Shown: piece after piece, positions 7,301 to 16,449 of the stretch
Position numbering within the stretch: position 1 is the stretch's first letter
How the letters are laid out: every line of letters begins with the position of its first letter
Assembly: GCF_018449515.1 (NCBI RefSeq)
Contig: NZ_JAAVUQ010000024.1
Location: 61,884 to 125,883 of the forward strand
DNA length: 64,000 bases
Direction of reading: 5' to 3'
DNA from: Caballeronia sp. dw_19
Lineage (GTDB): Bacteria > Pseudomonadota > Gammaproteobacteria > Burkholderiales > Burkholderiaceae
Program-made: the position numbers and the translations under genes
The notes under the pieces: model-generated
Told to the model about the DNA's origin: nothing
The model's database searches: none
What the model saw: only the letters and a program-made list of their open reading frames with translations

Positions 7301-9511
7301 TCAATGCAACTGCCGGTAGATCTGCTCGGCGAGCGCCTGCGAAATGCCTTCGACGCTCGCCAGATCCTCCACGCTCGCCGCCTGCACCCCGCGCAAACCA
7401 CCGAAGCGCGACAGCAACCGCTGGCGCCGTTTCGCACCGATACCCTCCAGTTCCTCTAGCCGCGATGTCTGCCGCGTCTTCGCCCGTTTCGCGCGCATGC
7501 CGGTAATTGCAAAGCGGTGCGCCTCGTCGCGAATTTGCGCGACCAGCATCAGCGCCGCGCTCTCTTTTCCGAGTTCGAGCGCTGCGCGGCCATCGGCGAA
7601 AATCAGGGTTTCGAGACCCACCTTGCGCCCTTCCCCCTTCGCCACGCCGACCAGCATGCTGCGATCGAGGCCCAGTTCAGCGAACACTTGCCGCGCGATC
7701 TCGACCTGCCCCTTGCCGCCATCGATCAACACGATATTCGGCAAGCGCCCGCCCGACGGCACGGGTTCGGCGACATCGGCTTCGGCTGGGCTGGTTGGCT
7801 CCACTTGCGCGGCGGCCTCCAACACCACCTCTTCCACCCGCTCCACCGCTTCCTGCGCCGGCTCATCAACGGCTCGCGCGGCGGCCTGCGCCAGCATCTT
7901 CTCGTAGCGGCGCGTGAGGACCTGGCGCATGGCGGCGTAATCGTCACCCGGCGTGATGCCGGTGATGTTGTAGCGCCGATACTCGGCCGACTGCATCTTG
8001 TGATGGTGATACACCACGCACGATGCCTGGGTCGCCTCGCCCATCGTATGGCTGATGTCGAAACATTCGATCCGCAACTGCGCGAGATCGTCCATTTCAA
8101 AGCTCAGCGTGTCGGCAAGAGAACGCGTGCGAGCCTGCTGCGAACCCTGTTCGGACAACAGCCGCGCGAGCGCGAGCTTCGCATTCGATTCTGCCATCGA
8201 CAGCCACGCGCGCTTTTGTCCCTGCGGCTGACGCAGCACCACGACCTTGTGCCCGGCCTGTTCGATCAGCAGATCGACCAGTTCGCGGTTCGTCGGCGCG
8301 TGGCTCACCACCAGCACCGGCGGCACGCGATTGCCAATGTAATGCTGCGCGATAAACGCCTCCAGCACCTCGGCCTCAAGCGCGCCCTGACGTTCCGATT
8401 CCGTCGCGTCATCCAGCGGCGCGTCGCCGGTTTCGGCAATCTCCTCCTGCATTTCACCCGTCGTGGCGTGCGCCTCGAACGCCTGTTCGCGCGCCGCGAG
8501 CGTGCCCGCGGGAAGTGCGATTTCGTCGGTAAGCGCATCGACATCCGCATCGACCTGTTCGATGACGATATTCGCCACGCCGTCCACGAAGTCGTCGCCG
8601 GCAAGCTCTTCCGGCATCGCGTCTTCTATCGCCAACGCCGCCTCTACGTGCGTCGGGAAATAGGCTTTATCGCCGAGATGCCGGCCGCCGCGCACCATCG
8701 CGAGATTCACGCACACCTTGCCGCCCAGCGCGACGACCGCGAGAATATCGACGTCGTTATCGCCGCCTACCTCGATGGCCTGCTGATGCAGCACGGTAGA
8801 CAGCGAGCTCATCTGGTTACGCACGGCCGCGGCCTGTTCGAACTTGAGTTCGGCGGCGAATGCGTGCATCTTCTGCTCGAGTTCCTTCATCACTTCGCCC
8901 TGGCGTCCGAGCAGGAAACGCGATGCGTTCGACACATCGCGTGCGTAATCCTCCTCGTTGATCAGGCCGACGCACGGACCGGTACAGCGTCCGATCTGAT
9001 GCAGCAGGCATGGCCGCGTGCGGTTGGTGAAGACGGAATCCTCGCAGGTGCGCAACTGGAAAACGCGTTGCAGGATCTGGATGCTTTCGCGCACGGCCCA
9101 GGCGCTCGGGAACGGGCCGAAGTACTGGTTCTTCTTGTCAACGCCGCCACGGTAATACGCCATGCGCGGAAATTTGTGGCCAGTGAGCTTCAGATACGGG
9201 TACGACTTGTCGTCGCGAAACAGGATGTTGTAGCGCGGCGCGAGCGCCTTGATCAGATTATTTTCGAGCAGCAGCGCTTCGGCTTCGGACCGTGTGACCG
9301 TGGTTTCAATTTTGCGGATGCGCGTGACCATCATCGCGATGCGCGGAGAAAGCAGCGTCTTCGTAAAATAGCTCGACACGCGTTTTCTCAGGTCGCGCGC
9401 CTTGCCGACGTACAGCACATTGCCCTGCTCGTCGTAATAGCGGTACACGCCCGGCAAATGCGGTAACTGAGTCAGGCTTTTTTTGGGGTCGAAAACGTCG
9501 GAGTCTGTCAT
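7301..9511 (-). CDS. uvrC: Excinuclease ABC subunit C
   Basis: UvrC makes the dual incision in nucleotide excision repair with UvrA and UvrB. I start it at the ATG at 9511 (736 residues) because family members begin just before the GIY-YIG nuclease domain (LPGVYRYYDEQGNVLYVGKA); the open frame continues to 9580. A UvrB-interaction (UVR) segment is at KFEQAAAVRNQM, the C-terminal nuclease half includes IECFDISHTMGEATQASCVVY, and the tandem HhH region is at the end. It is about 125 residues longer than the E. coli protein because of two acidic, Ala/Glu-rich insertions, one before EAFIAQHYIG and one before GRLPNIVLIDGGKGQ. Confidence 0.95.
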   Translation of the reverse strand: MTDSDVFDPKKSLTQLPHLPGVYRYYDEQGNVLYVGKARDLRKRVSSYFTKTLLSPRIAMMVTRIRKIETTVTRSEAEALLLENNLIKALAPRYNILFRDDKSYPYLKLTGHKFPRMAYYRGGVDKKNQYFGPFPSAWAVRESIQILQRVFQLRTCEDSVFTNRTRPCLLHQIGRCTGPCVGLINEEDYARDVSNASRFLLGRQGEVMKELEQKMHAFAAELKFEQAAAVRNQMSSLSTVLHQQAIEVGGDNDVDILAVVALGGKVCVNLAMVRGGRHLGDKAYFPTHVEAALAIEDAMPEELAGDDFVDGVANIVIEQVDADVDALTDEIALPAGTLAAREQAFEAHATTGEMQEEIAETGDAPLDDATESERQGALEAEVLEAFIAQHYIGNRVPPVLVVSHAPTNRELVDLLIEQAGHKVVVLRQPQGQKRAWLSMAESNAKLALARLLSEQGSQQARTRSLADTLSFEMDDLAQLRIECFDISHTMGEATQASCVVYHHHKMQSAEYRRYNITGITPGDDYAAMRQVLTRRYEKMLAQAAARAVDEPAQEAVERVEEVVLEAAAQVEPTSPAEADVAEPVPSGGRLPNIVLIDGGKGQVEIARQVFAELGLDRSMLVGVAKGEGRKVGLETLIFADGRAALELGKESAALMLVAQIRDEAHRFAITGMRAKRAKTRQTSRLEELEGIGAKRRQRLLSRFGGLRGVQAASVEDLASVEGISQALAEQIYRQLH

Positions 9512-9748
9512 GCAGGGATGATGGCGGGAAACGCGCAGCTTGAGGTCGGCAAAATGATTTATTGGTTTCGAGCGGAGCATGGGCGAAGTACGAAGGACGC
9601 TCGCCCAACCAAACCCCTAACTCGATCGTAACGCAACCGTAACGCAGCGCGCCGCGCGAATCGTTATCCTTAAAAGCGCCAGTTTAGTTCAAACCGCTGT
9701 CCACCATTCTTCACCATTCATTAGCGGTTCATCGCCGCTCTATTGCCC

Positions 9749-10951
9749 ATGCCGTCTTCATCGGAACAATTGCCGGTTGTTACCGGCCACGTCGGCGTCG
9801 ACACCAGCGCGCAAGCCAGCAGCATCGCGTGCGATATCTTCTGCGCGGTCATCGACAATTTCGGCGATATCGGCGTCTGCTGGCGGCTCGCGCGCCAACT
9901 GGCCAGCGAACACGGCTGGCAAGTGCGGCTGTTCGTCGATGACCTCAAGGCCTTTCATGCGCTCTGCCCCGCCGTCAATCCCGCGCTCGACCGCCAAAGT
10001 GCGTCAGGCGTGATGATCGAGCACTGGCATGCGCCGTCGCATGCCGGCGACACGCTGCAGATCGCCGATGTCGTGATCGAGGCGTTCGGCTGCGAATTGC
10101 CGGCGGTGTACGTGAGCGCAATGGCACGCCGCGAGAAGAAGCCCGTGTGGATGAATCTCGAATATCTGAGCGCGGAGGACTGGGTCGCGGATTTTCATCT
10201 GCGGCCGTCGCCGCATCCGCGCTACGCGCTCGACAAGACGTTTTTTTTCCCCGGCCTGGGCCCGGGCACGGGTGGCGTGCTGAAAGAGCGTGCGCTGGAT
10301 GCCGAGCGCGAGGCGTTTGATCGCGATGCCTGGTGGCACGCCCGTGTTGGCATCGCGCCGCCGCCGTCCGGCACGACCGTCATTTCAATGTTCGCGTACG
10401 AGAATCCAGCCATCGATACGCTGCTTGAACAATGGCGCGATTGCGCCACGCCAATCGCGTTGCTCGTGCCGGAAGGACGCATTTCCGGCGCGGTTGCCCG
10501 GTTTTTTGGCCTGCCGGCCTTTCCGGCGGGGGCGAAGGCGACAAGCGGATCGCTCTCGGCCTACGCGCTGGGTTTTGTCGAACAGCCGCTTTTCGACGCC
10601 CTGCTCTGGGCTTCCGATCTGAATTTCGTGCGCGGCGAGGATTCCTTCGTACGGGCGCAATGGGCGCAGAAGCCGTTTGTCTGGCACATCTACCCGCAAG
10701 GCGACGACGCCCATCTGCCGAAACTCGACGCGGCGCTTGCCCACTACGCGAACGGCTTGCCGGACGGGGCGCGGGCCTCGCTCGAACGCTTCTGGCACGC
10801 GTGGAACGGCGCGGGCACGCCGGATTGGGACGATTTCTGGCAAAACCGCGCGCTGCTGGAACGGCGCGCAGCCGATTGGGCGACGGAACTGGCGAGCGTC
10901 GGCGATCTGGCTGGAAATCTGGCGGAATTCGCGAAAACTCAGTTAAAATAA
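9749..10951 (+). CDS. earP: EF-P arginine rhamnosyltransferase
   Basis: EarP uses dTDP-L-rhamnose to glycosylate Arg32 of elongation factor P. The GT-B fold N-terminus appears as CAVIDNFGDIGVCWRLAR, where the early Asp and the glycine loop are family hallmarks; the C-terminal donor-binding half contains FVRGEDSFVRAQWAQKPFVWHIYPQ. I take the ATG at 9749 (400 residues); a TTG two codons upstream is possible. It lies immediately upstream of efp, as expected for this dedicated modification pair, and the target Arg is present in efp. Confidence 0.93.
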   Translation: MPSSSEQLPVVTGHVGVDTSAQASSIACDIFCAVIDNFGDIGVCWRLARQLASEHGWQVRLFVDDLKAFHALCPAVNPALDRQSASGVMIEHWHAPSHAGDTLQIADVVIEAFGCELPAVYVSAMARREKKPVWMNLEYLSAEDWVADFHLRPSPHPRYALDKTFFFPGLGPGTGGVLKERALDAEREAFDRDAWWHARVGIAPPPSGTTVISMFAYENPAIDTLLEQWRDCATPIALLVPEGRISGAVARFFGLPAFPAGAKATSGSLSAYALGFVEQPLFDALLWASDLNFVRGEDSFVRAQWAQKPFVWHIYPQGDDAHLPKLDAALAHYANGLPDGARASLERFWHAWNGAGTPDWDDFWQNRALLERRAADWATELASVGDLAGNLAEFAKTQLK

Positions 10952-11177
10952 GCGGTTATCCAACGGCTTACAGTTCGGAACACTATCCGTTCCGAACGAA
11001 TTCCACAGGGGAATGAGCACGCTGGGGGAATAGTCAAAGTCAATGAATAGTCAGTGAGGCGGCTACAGCGCCCGGGTTTGCGATTTAATTTCGGTTAAAG
11101 CAAGCGACCCTGCCACGAGCCGGCCGTCGACATTGCAGCGATCAGGCTCACATTTTCGTACAGGACAGTTTTTTAAT

Positions 11178-11735
11178 ATGAAGACCGCACAAGAACTCCG
11201 CGTCGGCAACGTCGTGATGATCGGCAGCGATGCCATGGTCGTGCTGAAGGCCGAGTACAACAAATCCGGCCGCAATTCCGCGGTCGTGAAGATGAAGTTC
11301 CGTAACCTGCTGTCCACCGGCAACATGGAATCGGTGTACAAGGCGGACGACAAGTTCGACGTCGTCCAGCTCGACCGCAAGGAAGTGACGTACTCGTACT
11401 TCGCCGACCCCATGTATGTGTTCATGGACGCCGACTACAACCAGTTTGAAGTCGAAGCCGACATGATGGGCGACGCCCTGCACTACCTCGCAGACGGCAT
11501 GCCGTGCGAAGTGGTGTTCTACAACGAGAAAGCCATCTCGGTGGAACTGCCGACCACGCTGGTTCGCGAGATCATCTACACGGAACCGGCGGTGAAGGGT
11601 GACACGTCGTCGGGCAAGGTCCTGAAGACGGCGAAGCTCGCGACCGGTTTCGAACTGCAAGTGCCGCTGTTCTGCGGTATTGGCGACAAGATCGAAATCG
11701 ATACCCGTACCAACGAGTACCGCAGCCGCGCTTGA
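11178..11735 (+). CDS. efp: Translation elongation factor P
   Basis: EF-P binds between the P and E sites of stalled ribosomes and relieves stalling at polyproline stretches. The start at 11178 gives MKTAQELRVGN, the normal family N-terminus, and 185 residues, the usual length. Residue 32 is Arg in the loop NKSGRNSAVV, the position that EarP rhamnosylates, rather than the Lys modified by EpmA in enterobacteria. The three beta-barrel domains appear complete. It follows earP after 226 bases, so it probably has its own promoter, and a strong hairpin terminator lies downstream. Confidence 0.97.
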   Translation: MKTAQELRVGNVVMIGSDAMVVLKAEYNKSGRNSAVVKMKFRNLLSTGNMESVYKADDKFDVVQLDRKEVTYSYFADPMYVFMDADYNQFEVEADMMGDALHYLADGMPCEVVFYNEKAISVELPTTLVREIIYTEPAVKGDTSSGKVLKTAKLATGFELQVPLFCGIGDKIEIDTRTNEYRSRA

Positions 11736-11794
11736 GGCTTCGGCCGGCCGGCTGCCAAAGCCGGCTGCGCGCTCCAGGTAAAAAGAGAATTAAG

Positions 11795-11824
11795 AAAAGC
11801 GCCCTTCGGGGCGCTTTTTCTTTT
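11795..11824 (+). terminator. Rho-independent terminator of efp
   Basis: A GC-rich hairpin (AAAAGCGCCC and its complement GGGCGCTTTT around a TTCG loop) followed by a T-rich run stands 60 bases after the efp stop. Confidence 0.85.
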
Positions 11825-12014
11825 TGCTGAACATTATTTCCAATTCAGGCAAACTTTACCGGACTGTTTCCCGAAATTTCCGGGTATTCCCGGCCATAGG
11901 ATGCGATGTTAAGTGCTAAAAGCCTTGATTTTTCTTAAAGGTGAGGATGGCATGAAACCTGCTGTGCTAGTTGTGACTGCGCTATGACGGCGTCGAATTT
12001 TCCAACAACAACAC

Positions 12015-12356
12015 ATGACCATGCCAATTACAAAAACCGCTCTCGCCCGTCTTGTTCTTGCTGTTTCATGTGCCGTACCGGTAATCGCGATCACGGCCGC
12101 ATGTTCGTCGACGCCATCGCATGAATCGGCTGGCGAATACACCGCCGACTCCGCACTCACCGCGAAGGTGAAAGCAGCTCTACTCGCCGATCCGGGCCTG
12201 AAGTCGCTGGCGGTGAGTGTGACGACGTATCGGAGTGAAGTGCTGTTGTCGGGCTTTGTGAATTCGCCGGACCAGATTCAAAAAGCGGTAGCGGTCGCGC
12301 GTGGCGTGGAAGGCGTGCAGTCGGTCAAGAACGAACTGAACGTGAAGCCGCAATAG
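12015..12356 (+). CDS. BON-domain lipoprotein
   Basis: This 113-residue protein has a hydrophobic signal sequence ending in a lipobox (ITAAC), with the lipidated Cys near residue 30, so it should be anchored in the periplasm. Residues about 43-112 form one BON domain (SALTAKVKAALLADPGL, then VTTYRSEVLLSGFV and VEGVQSVKNELNV). BON domains occur in OsmY-like and DolP-like proteins that bind phospholipid and protect the envelope. It stands alone between terminator-bounded regions. Its specific partner is unknown. Confidence 0.85.
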   Translation: MTMPITKTALARLVLAVSCAVPVIAITAACSSTPSHESAGEYTADSALTAKVKAALLADPGLKSLAVSVTTYRSEVLLSGFVNSPDQIQKAVAVARGVEGVQSVKNELNVKPQ

Positions 12357-12660
12357 CAGGCCACTAGCATGCCGACGGGCTGAGCGATTGCGTCGGGAGC
12401 AAGTCGTGCTTGGACATCGTGTTCAGACATAACCGGCGTTTCAGGAACACGCTTCAGGAATACATCAGGAAGCGCAGGACAAAGACCCCGCCGCGTCGGG
12501 AGAGGGCTGGAACCTTGGGCGGAAACTTGACACCGTGACGTCATCGCGCCAACAGCTCACACCGACGTAGCTCGGCATCGAGGCGTCCGCCGCTGGATCT
12601 CGCCATTGGAGGCGACCGGCGCGGAACGAATTTCAGACCATTTAATACGTTGTGTCCGCC
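12357..12660. other. Non-coding stretch before the response regulator
   Basis: This 304-base gap holds no convincing gene. It should contain the promoter of the regulator at 12661, but I see no clear -35/-10 pair and no strong ribosome site in front of that ATG. Confidence 0.5.
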
Positions 12661-14043
12661 ATGCCACACGCTTTGATTGTCGAAGACGATCCCAATAGCC
12701 TTTCCGGCCTGTCCGCCATCCTTGCGGCCGACGGTTTTTCCGTCGATACCGCGACCACGCTCGCCGAAGCGCGCTCGGCGCTGACGCGCTTCATCCCGGA
12801 CGTCGTGCTGGTCGACCTGAACCTGCCCGACGGCAGCGGTCTCGACCTGCTCCACAACCTGCCGGCGCAACCGCCCGGCGGCGCATTGCCTGTGATTGTG
12901 ATGACGGGAAACGCGACGGTGGAAAGCGCGATCGAAGGCTTGCGGCAAGGGATCTGGGATTACCTGCTGAAGCCGGTCAACATTCCGCGCCTGCGCAGCC
13001 TGCTCGCCCGTATTCCGCGCCCTTACGAGCTGACGGAAGAAGTACGGGCGTTACGCTCGACGCTGCGCGAACTCGGCTATTTCGGGGGATTGCTCGGGCG
13101 CAGCGGTGCGATCCAGCATGTCTACGATCTGATTGAACACACCGCGCCTACGGAAGCCGCCGTGTTGATCTGCGGCGAAAGCGGCACGGGCAAGAAAGTC
13201 GCCGCTCGCACGCTGCACGAGATGAGCCGGCGCCGCAAAGGTCCGTTCGTTTCGTTCAATTGCGCTGCGGCCAACGAGACCAGCAATCGTTCGATGGAAA
13301 GCCTGATGTTCGGCCACGAACGCGGTGCGTTTGCCGGCGCGGAGAACCGCGAACCCGGCTTGCTTGAGCAAGCTGGAGGCGGAACGCTGTTCCTCGACCA
13401 GATCGATGCATTGCCGATCCCGCAGCAGGAAGCGCTTCTGCGCGCGCTCGATTCGCAGACCTTCATGCGGGTCGGCGGCAGCAACAAGATCGTGACGGAC
13501 TTCCGCCTGCTCGCCGCGACGCGTACGCCGGTAAAAGACGCCGTCGCCGATGGGAAATTGCGCGAGGATCTGTTCCTGCGCCTGAATGCGTCGTCGATTG
13601 CGTTGCCGCCCTTGCGCGACCGGGGCGACGACATCGCCTTGCTGGCCGAGCATTTCGTCGATGAACTAAATCGCGAGAACCATGTGAGCGGCATTACGAG
13701 CGGCGCGCCCAAACGCGTGAGCCCGGATTTCATTCGCGAGTGCCTGACAACCGAATGGCCCGGCAATGTGCGCGAACTACGCGAACGGGTACGCCGCGCG
13801 TATCACGCATCCGGCGATGTCATCGAAACCTTGCGCGCCGATGAGCAAGGCGGTGCGGGCGGGCGTGGACTGAACGGCAGCAGCGTGCAGGTGACGGTGG
13901 GCACGGCACTCGCCGATGTCGAGGACATGCTGATTCGTGCGACGCTTGAGGCGGTGGGCGGCACGCGGCATCGCGCGGCGACGCTGCTTGGGATCAGCCC
14001 GAAGACGCTTTACAACAAGCTCCAGCGCATGAAGCTGGAGTGA
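12661..14043 (+). CDS. NtrC-type response regulator with altered ATPase motifs
   Basis: This 460-residue protein starts at ATG 12661 (a GTG three codons upstream is possible). The receiver domain (1-115) has Asp9, Asp10, phospho-acceptor Asp52, Thr82 and Lys104. The AAA+ sigma-54 domain (about 135-360) has Walker A GESGTGKK, where family members normally end in Glu; GAFAGA instead of the sigma-54 contact motif GAFTGA; and Walker B FLDQ instead of FLDE. The arginine-finger segment REDLFLRLN is present. The Fis-type helix-turn-helix (HRAATLLGISPKTLYNKLQRM) closes it. No sensor kinase is adjacent. It may bind DNA and phosphate yet be unable to activate sigma-54 transcription. Confidence 0.9.
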   Translation: MPHALIVEDDPNSLSGLSAILAADGFSVDTATTLAEARSALTRFIPDVVLVDLNLPDGSGLDLLHNLPAQPPGGALPVIVMTGNATVESAIEGLRQGIWDYLLKPVNIPRLRSLLARIPRPYELTEEVRALRSTLRELGYFGGLLGRSGAIQHVYDLIEHTAPTEAAVLICGESGTGKKVAARTLHEMSRRRKGPFVSFNCAAANETSNRSMESLMFGHERGAFAGAENREPGLLEQAGGGTLFLDQIDALPIPQQEALLRALDSQTFMRVGGSNKIVTDFRLLAATRTPVKDAVADGKLREDLFLRLNASSIALPPLRDRGDDIALLAEHFVDELNRENHVSGITSGAPKRVSPDFIRECLTTEWPGNVRELRERVRRAYHASGDVIETLRADEQGGAGGRGLNGSSVQVTVGTALADVEDMLIRATLEAVGGTRHRAATLLGISPKTLYNKLQRMKLE

Positions 14044-14058
14044 TTGGGTCCTTGATTG

Positions 14059-14096
14059 AAAAAGCCGCTCGTTCTTTCGAACCAGCGGCTTTTTTG
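14059..14096. terminator. Bidirectional terminator between the regulator and nagZ
   Basis: An AAAAAGCCGCT arm pairs with AGCGGCTTTTTT around an inner GTTC/GAAC stem. With A and T runs on both sides it can serve the converging regulator and nagZ transcripts. Confidence 0.8.
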
Positions 14097-14149
14097 TGCG
14101 GTTGTGCTCGTCCGCACTCGCCTACGTTCAACCTGCGTTAGCAGGCGCT

Positions 14150-15187
14150 TCAGCCTAACGCGCTCGCCACCAGCGCTCGCGCCTGCTGATATTCCACTTG
14201 CTCCACCAGCTTGCCCCAGCTCCACGCGCGGCCTCGTGGCCGCATCCGCCGCAAGCGGGTCTGCGATGCCTTCGTCTGCACGAACGTAAGCCGCTCCAGC
14301 ACCTTCTCCGCTTCGTCCGGCTGATTGCAGATCAGCACCATGTCGCAGCCTGCGGTCAACGCCGCCGTGGCCGCTTCGGTCAGCGTTCCACCGGCGCGGG
14401 CGGCTTCCATCGACAGGTCGTCGCTGAAAATCGCGCCGTTGAAACCGAGCTTGCCGCGCAAGATGTCTTGCAGCCAGACTCGCGAAAAGCCTGCGGGTTT
14501 TTCATCGACCTGGGGGTAAATCACGTGCGCCGGGATCACCGATGCCAAGGACATGCCCAACCAGTCGTACGGTTTGATATCGGCGGCGAGAATGTCCTCG
14601 AGCGAACGGTCGTCCACAGGCATGGCCACATGCGAATCCGCCGATGCAAACCCGTGCCCCGGAAAATGCTTGCCGCAATTGGCCATGCCAGCGAGCGCGA
14701 GACCGTGGTTCAGGCTCTTGGCGAGCAAGGTCACCACGCGCGGGTCGCTGTGCAACGCACGATCGCCGATCACCTTCGATTGCCCGTAATCGAGGTCGAG
14801 CACGGGCGTAAAACTCATGTCGATGCCACACGCCCGCAATTCCGCCGCGAGCACATAACCGAACGCGGTCGCGGTTTTTGCTGCCAGCAACACGTCGCGG
14901 TCCCACAGCTCGCCGAGCTTGCCCGGCGCGGGCAGGACGGTGAAGCCATCGGTACGGAAACGCTGCACGCGGCCGCCTTCGTGATCGACGGCAATCAGGA
15001 TGTCGTCACGAACCGCGCGAATCGCGTCAGTCAGCGCGACGAGCTGCGCGCGATCCTGGAAATGCCGCGCGAAGAGGATGATGCCGCCGGTCATCGGATG
15101 GTCGATACGGCGAATGTCGGCGTCGGAGAGGGTTGTACCGGCCACGTCGAGCATGACTGGCCCGGGAGTGCGTTTTAACGAGTTCAA
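14150..15187 (-). CDS. nagZ: Beta-N-acetylhexosaminidase (peptidoglycan recycling)
   Basis: NagZ is a cytoplasmic family 3 glycosidase that removes GlcNAc from GlcNAc-anhydroMurNAc-peptides during cell-wall recycling. The 345-residue frame includes PVMLDVAGTTL at the start, VDHEGGRVQRF, the KHFPGHG loop that carries the family's catalytic His region, and FSDDLSMEAA with the nucleophile Asp. The start is probably TTG at 15187, because the first ATG (15154) would remove part of the conserved PGPVML segment. It is the last gene of the recO-pdxJ-acpS-nagZ run. Confidence 0.93.
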   Translation of the reverse strand: MNSLKRTPGPVMLDVAGTTLSDADIRRIDHPMTGGIILFARHFQDRAQLVALTDAIRAVRDDILIAVDHEGGRVQRFRTDGFTVLPAPGKLGELWDRDVLLAAKTATAFGYVLAAELRACGIDMSFTPVLDLDYGQSKVIGDRALHSDPRVVTLLAKSLNHGLALAGMANCGKHFPGHGFASADSHVAMPVDDRSLEDILAADIKPYDWLGMSLASVIPAHVIYPQVDEKPAGFSRVWLQDILRGKLGFNGAIFSDDLSMEAARAGGTLTEAATAALTAGCDMVLICNQPDEAEKVLERLTFVQTKASQTRLRRMRPRGRAWSWGKLVEQVEYQQARALVASALG

Positions 15188-15203
15188 ATTGGGAGCGAGA
15201 AAG

Positions 15204-15635
15204 TCAGGGGGTTTTTGTTGCTGTGTGTGCTTCCGGGCTCGCGCCGGTTTCCGCGATCACGAACGACACCGCGTAATCGCGTTCATCGGTGATCGTGACC
15301 TGGGCGGTAATGCCGCGCACCGCCATCCAGTCGGCGAGTTCTCCCGACGCGACAATCTTCGGCTTACCGCTCGGCTCGTTGAGCGTTTGCAGCGCGCGCC
15401 ATGTCATCGGCCAGTGCATGCCCAGTCCGATCGCTTTCGAAAACGCTTCTTTCGCGGAGAAACGCGTCGCGAGGAAGGCAAGACCGCGGAGTTCGGAGCG
15501 CGCGTTACGCGCGTGGTAAATGCGAAGTTCGTCGGCCCCGAGCACCTTCTCGGCGAAACGCCCTTTCGTGCGCTCCATCACGCCCGCTACACGGCTTACC
15601 TGAACGAGATCCGTCCCTATTCCGTAGATCGCCAT
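15204..15635 (-). CDS. acpS: Holo-[acyl-carrier-protein] synthase
   Basis: AcpS attaches 4'-phosphopantetheine from CoA to the conserved serine of acyl carrier protein. The 143-residue product begins MAIYGIGTDLVQVSRV, where the Asp binds Mg, and carries the second signature RFSAKEAFSKAIG with the catalytic Glu. The substrate gene acpP is 13 kb away in the same block. It is separated by 16 bases from nagZ and 40 bases from pdxJ, so it is likely cotranscribed with both. Confidence 0.95.
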   Translation of the reverse strand: MAIYGIGTDLVQVSRVAGVMERTKGRFAEKVLGADELRIYHARNARSELRGLAFLATRFSAKEAFSKAIGLGMHWPMTWRALQTLNEPSGKPKIVASGELADWMAVRGITAQVTITDERDYAVSFVIAETGASPEAHTATKTP

Positions 15636-15675
15636 CGTTGGGCCTGAGTTGGGGTTGTCAGTGTTTATCTCGCGT

Positions 15676-16449
15676 TTATCGCGATGCGGTCGCAGCGAGG
15701 CGCGACGCCACCATGATCGCCTTCATCTCGCGCACCGCATTGTCCCAGCCGGCGAAGATGGCGTGCGCAACGATCGCATGGCCGATATTCAATTCCACGA
15801 TGCCTTCCAACGCCGCGATCGGCTGGACATTGGTGTAATGCAGACCGTGCCCGGCGTTCACCTTGAGCCCAAGCGAATTGCCGAAATCTACGCTACGCGC
15901 GACGCGCTCAAACTCTTTCTGACGGGTCGCTTCGTCGTGGGCTTCGGCATAACACCCGGTATGCAATTCGATCACCGGTGCACCGGCTTCATGCGCGGCG
16001 CGGATCTGCGTTTCATCGGCATCGATAAACAGCGACACCCGCGCACCCGCCTGACGTAACTGCTCGCACGCGGCCTTCACGGCGTTGAACTGGCCCGCGA
16101 CATCGAGCCCGCCTTCGGTCGTCAGTTCCTGGCGCTTTTCCGGCACGAGACACACGTCGTGCGGACGAACGCCACACGCGATGTCCAGCATTTCCTGCGT
16201 CACCGCGCACTCAAGGTTCATGCGCGTTTTGAGCAACGGACGCAACGCGTGAACGTCGGCATCGACAATATGCCGGCGATCTTCCCGCAAGTGCAGCGTG
16301 ATGGCGTCGGCGCCCGCTTCTTCGGCTTGCAGCGCGGCGCGGATGGGGTCGGGGTACTGCGTGCCGCGCGCGTTGCGCAGCGTGGCGACGTGATCGATGT
16401 TGACACCCAGATCGATCACGTTCGCGGGCGACGAGAGAAAGAAGCTCAT
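15676..16449 (-). CDS. pdxJ: Pyridoxine 5'-phosphate synthase
   Basis: PdxJ condenses 1-deoxyxylulose 5-phosphate with 3-amino-2-oxopropyl phosphate to make pyridoxine 5'-phosphate (vitamin B6). The start at 16449 (257 residues) gives ANVIDLGVNIDHVATLRNA, the usual N-terminus, and overlaps the recO stop as ATGA; the frame is open further upstream but those residues lie inside recO. Conserved pieces are GADAITLHLREDRRHI, NLECAVTQEML and the loop ELHTGCYA. The fold is a TIM barrel. Confidence 0.95.
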   Translation of the reverse strand: MSFFLSSPANVIDLGVNIDHVATLRNARGTQYPDPIRAALQAEEAGADAITLHLREDRRHIVDADVHALRPLLKTRMNLECAVTQEMLDIACGVRPHDVCLVPEKRQELTTEGGLDVAGQFNAVKAACEQLRQAGARVSLFIDADETQIRAAHEAGAPVIELHTGCYAEAHDEATRQKEFERVARSVDFGNSLGLKVNAGHGLHYTNVQPIAALEGIVELNIGHAIVAHAIFAGWDNAVREMKAIMVASRLAATASR

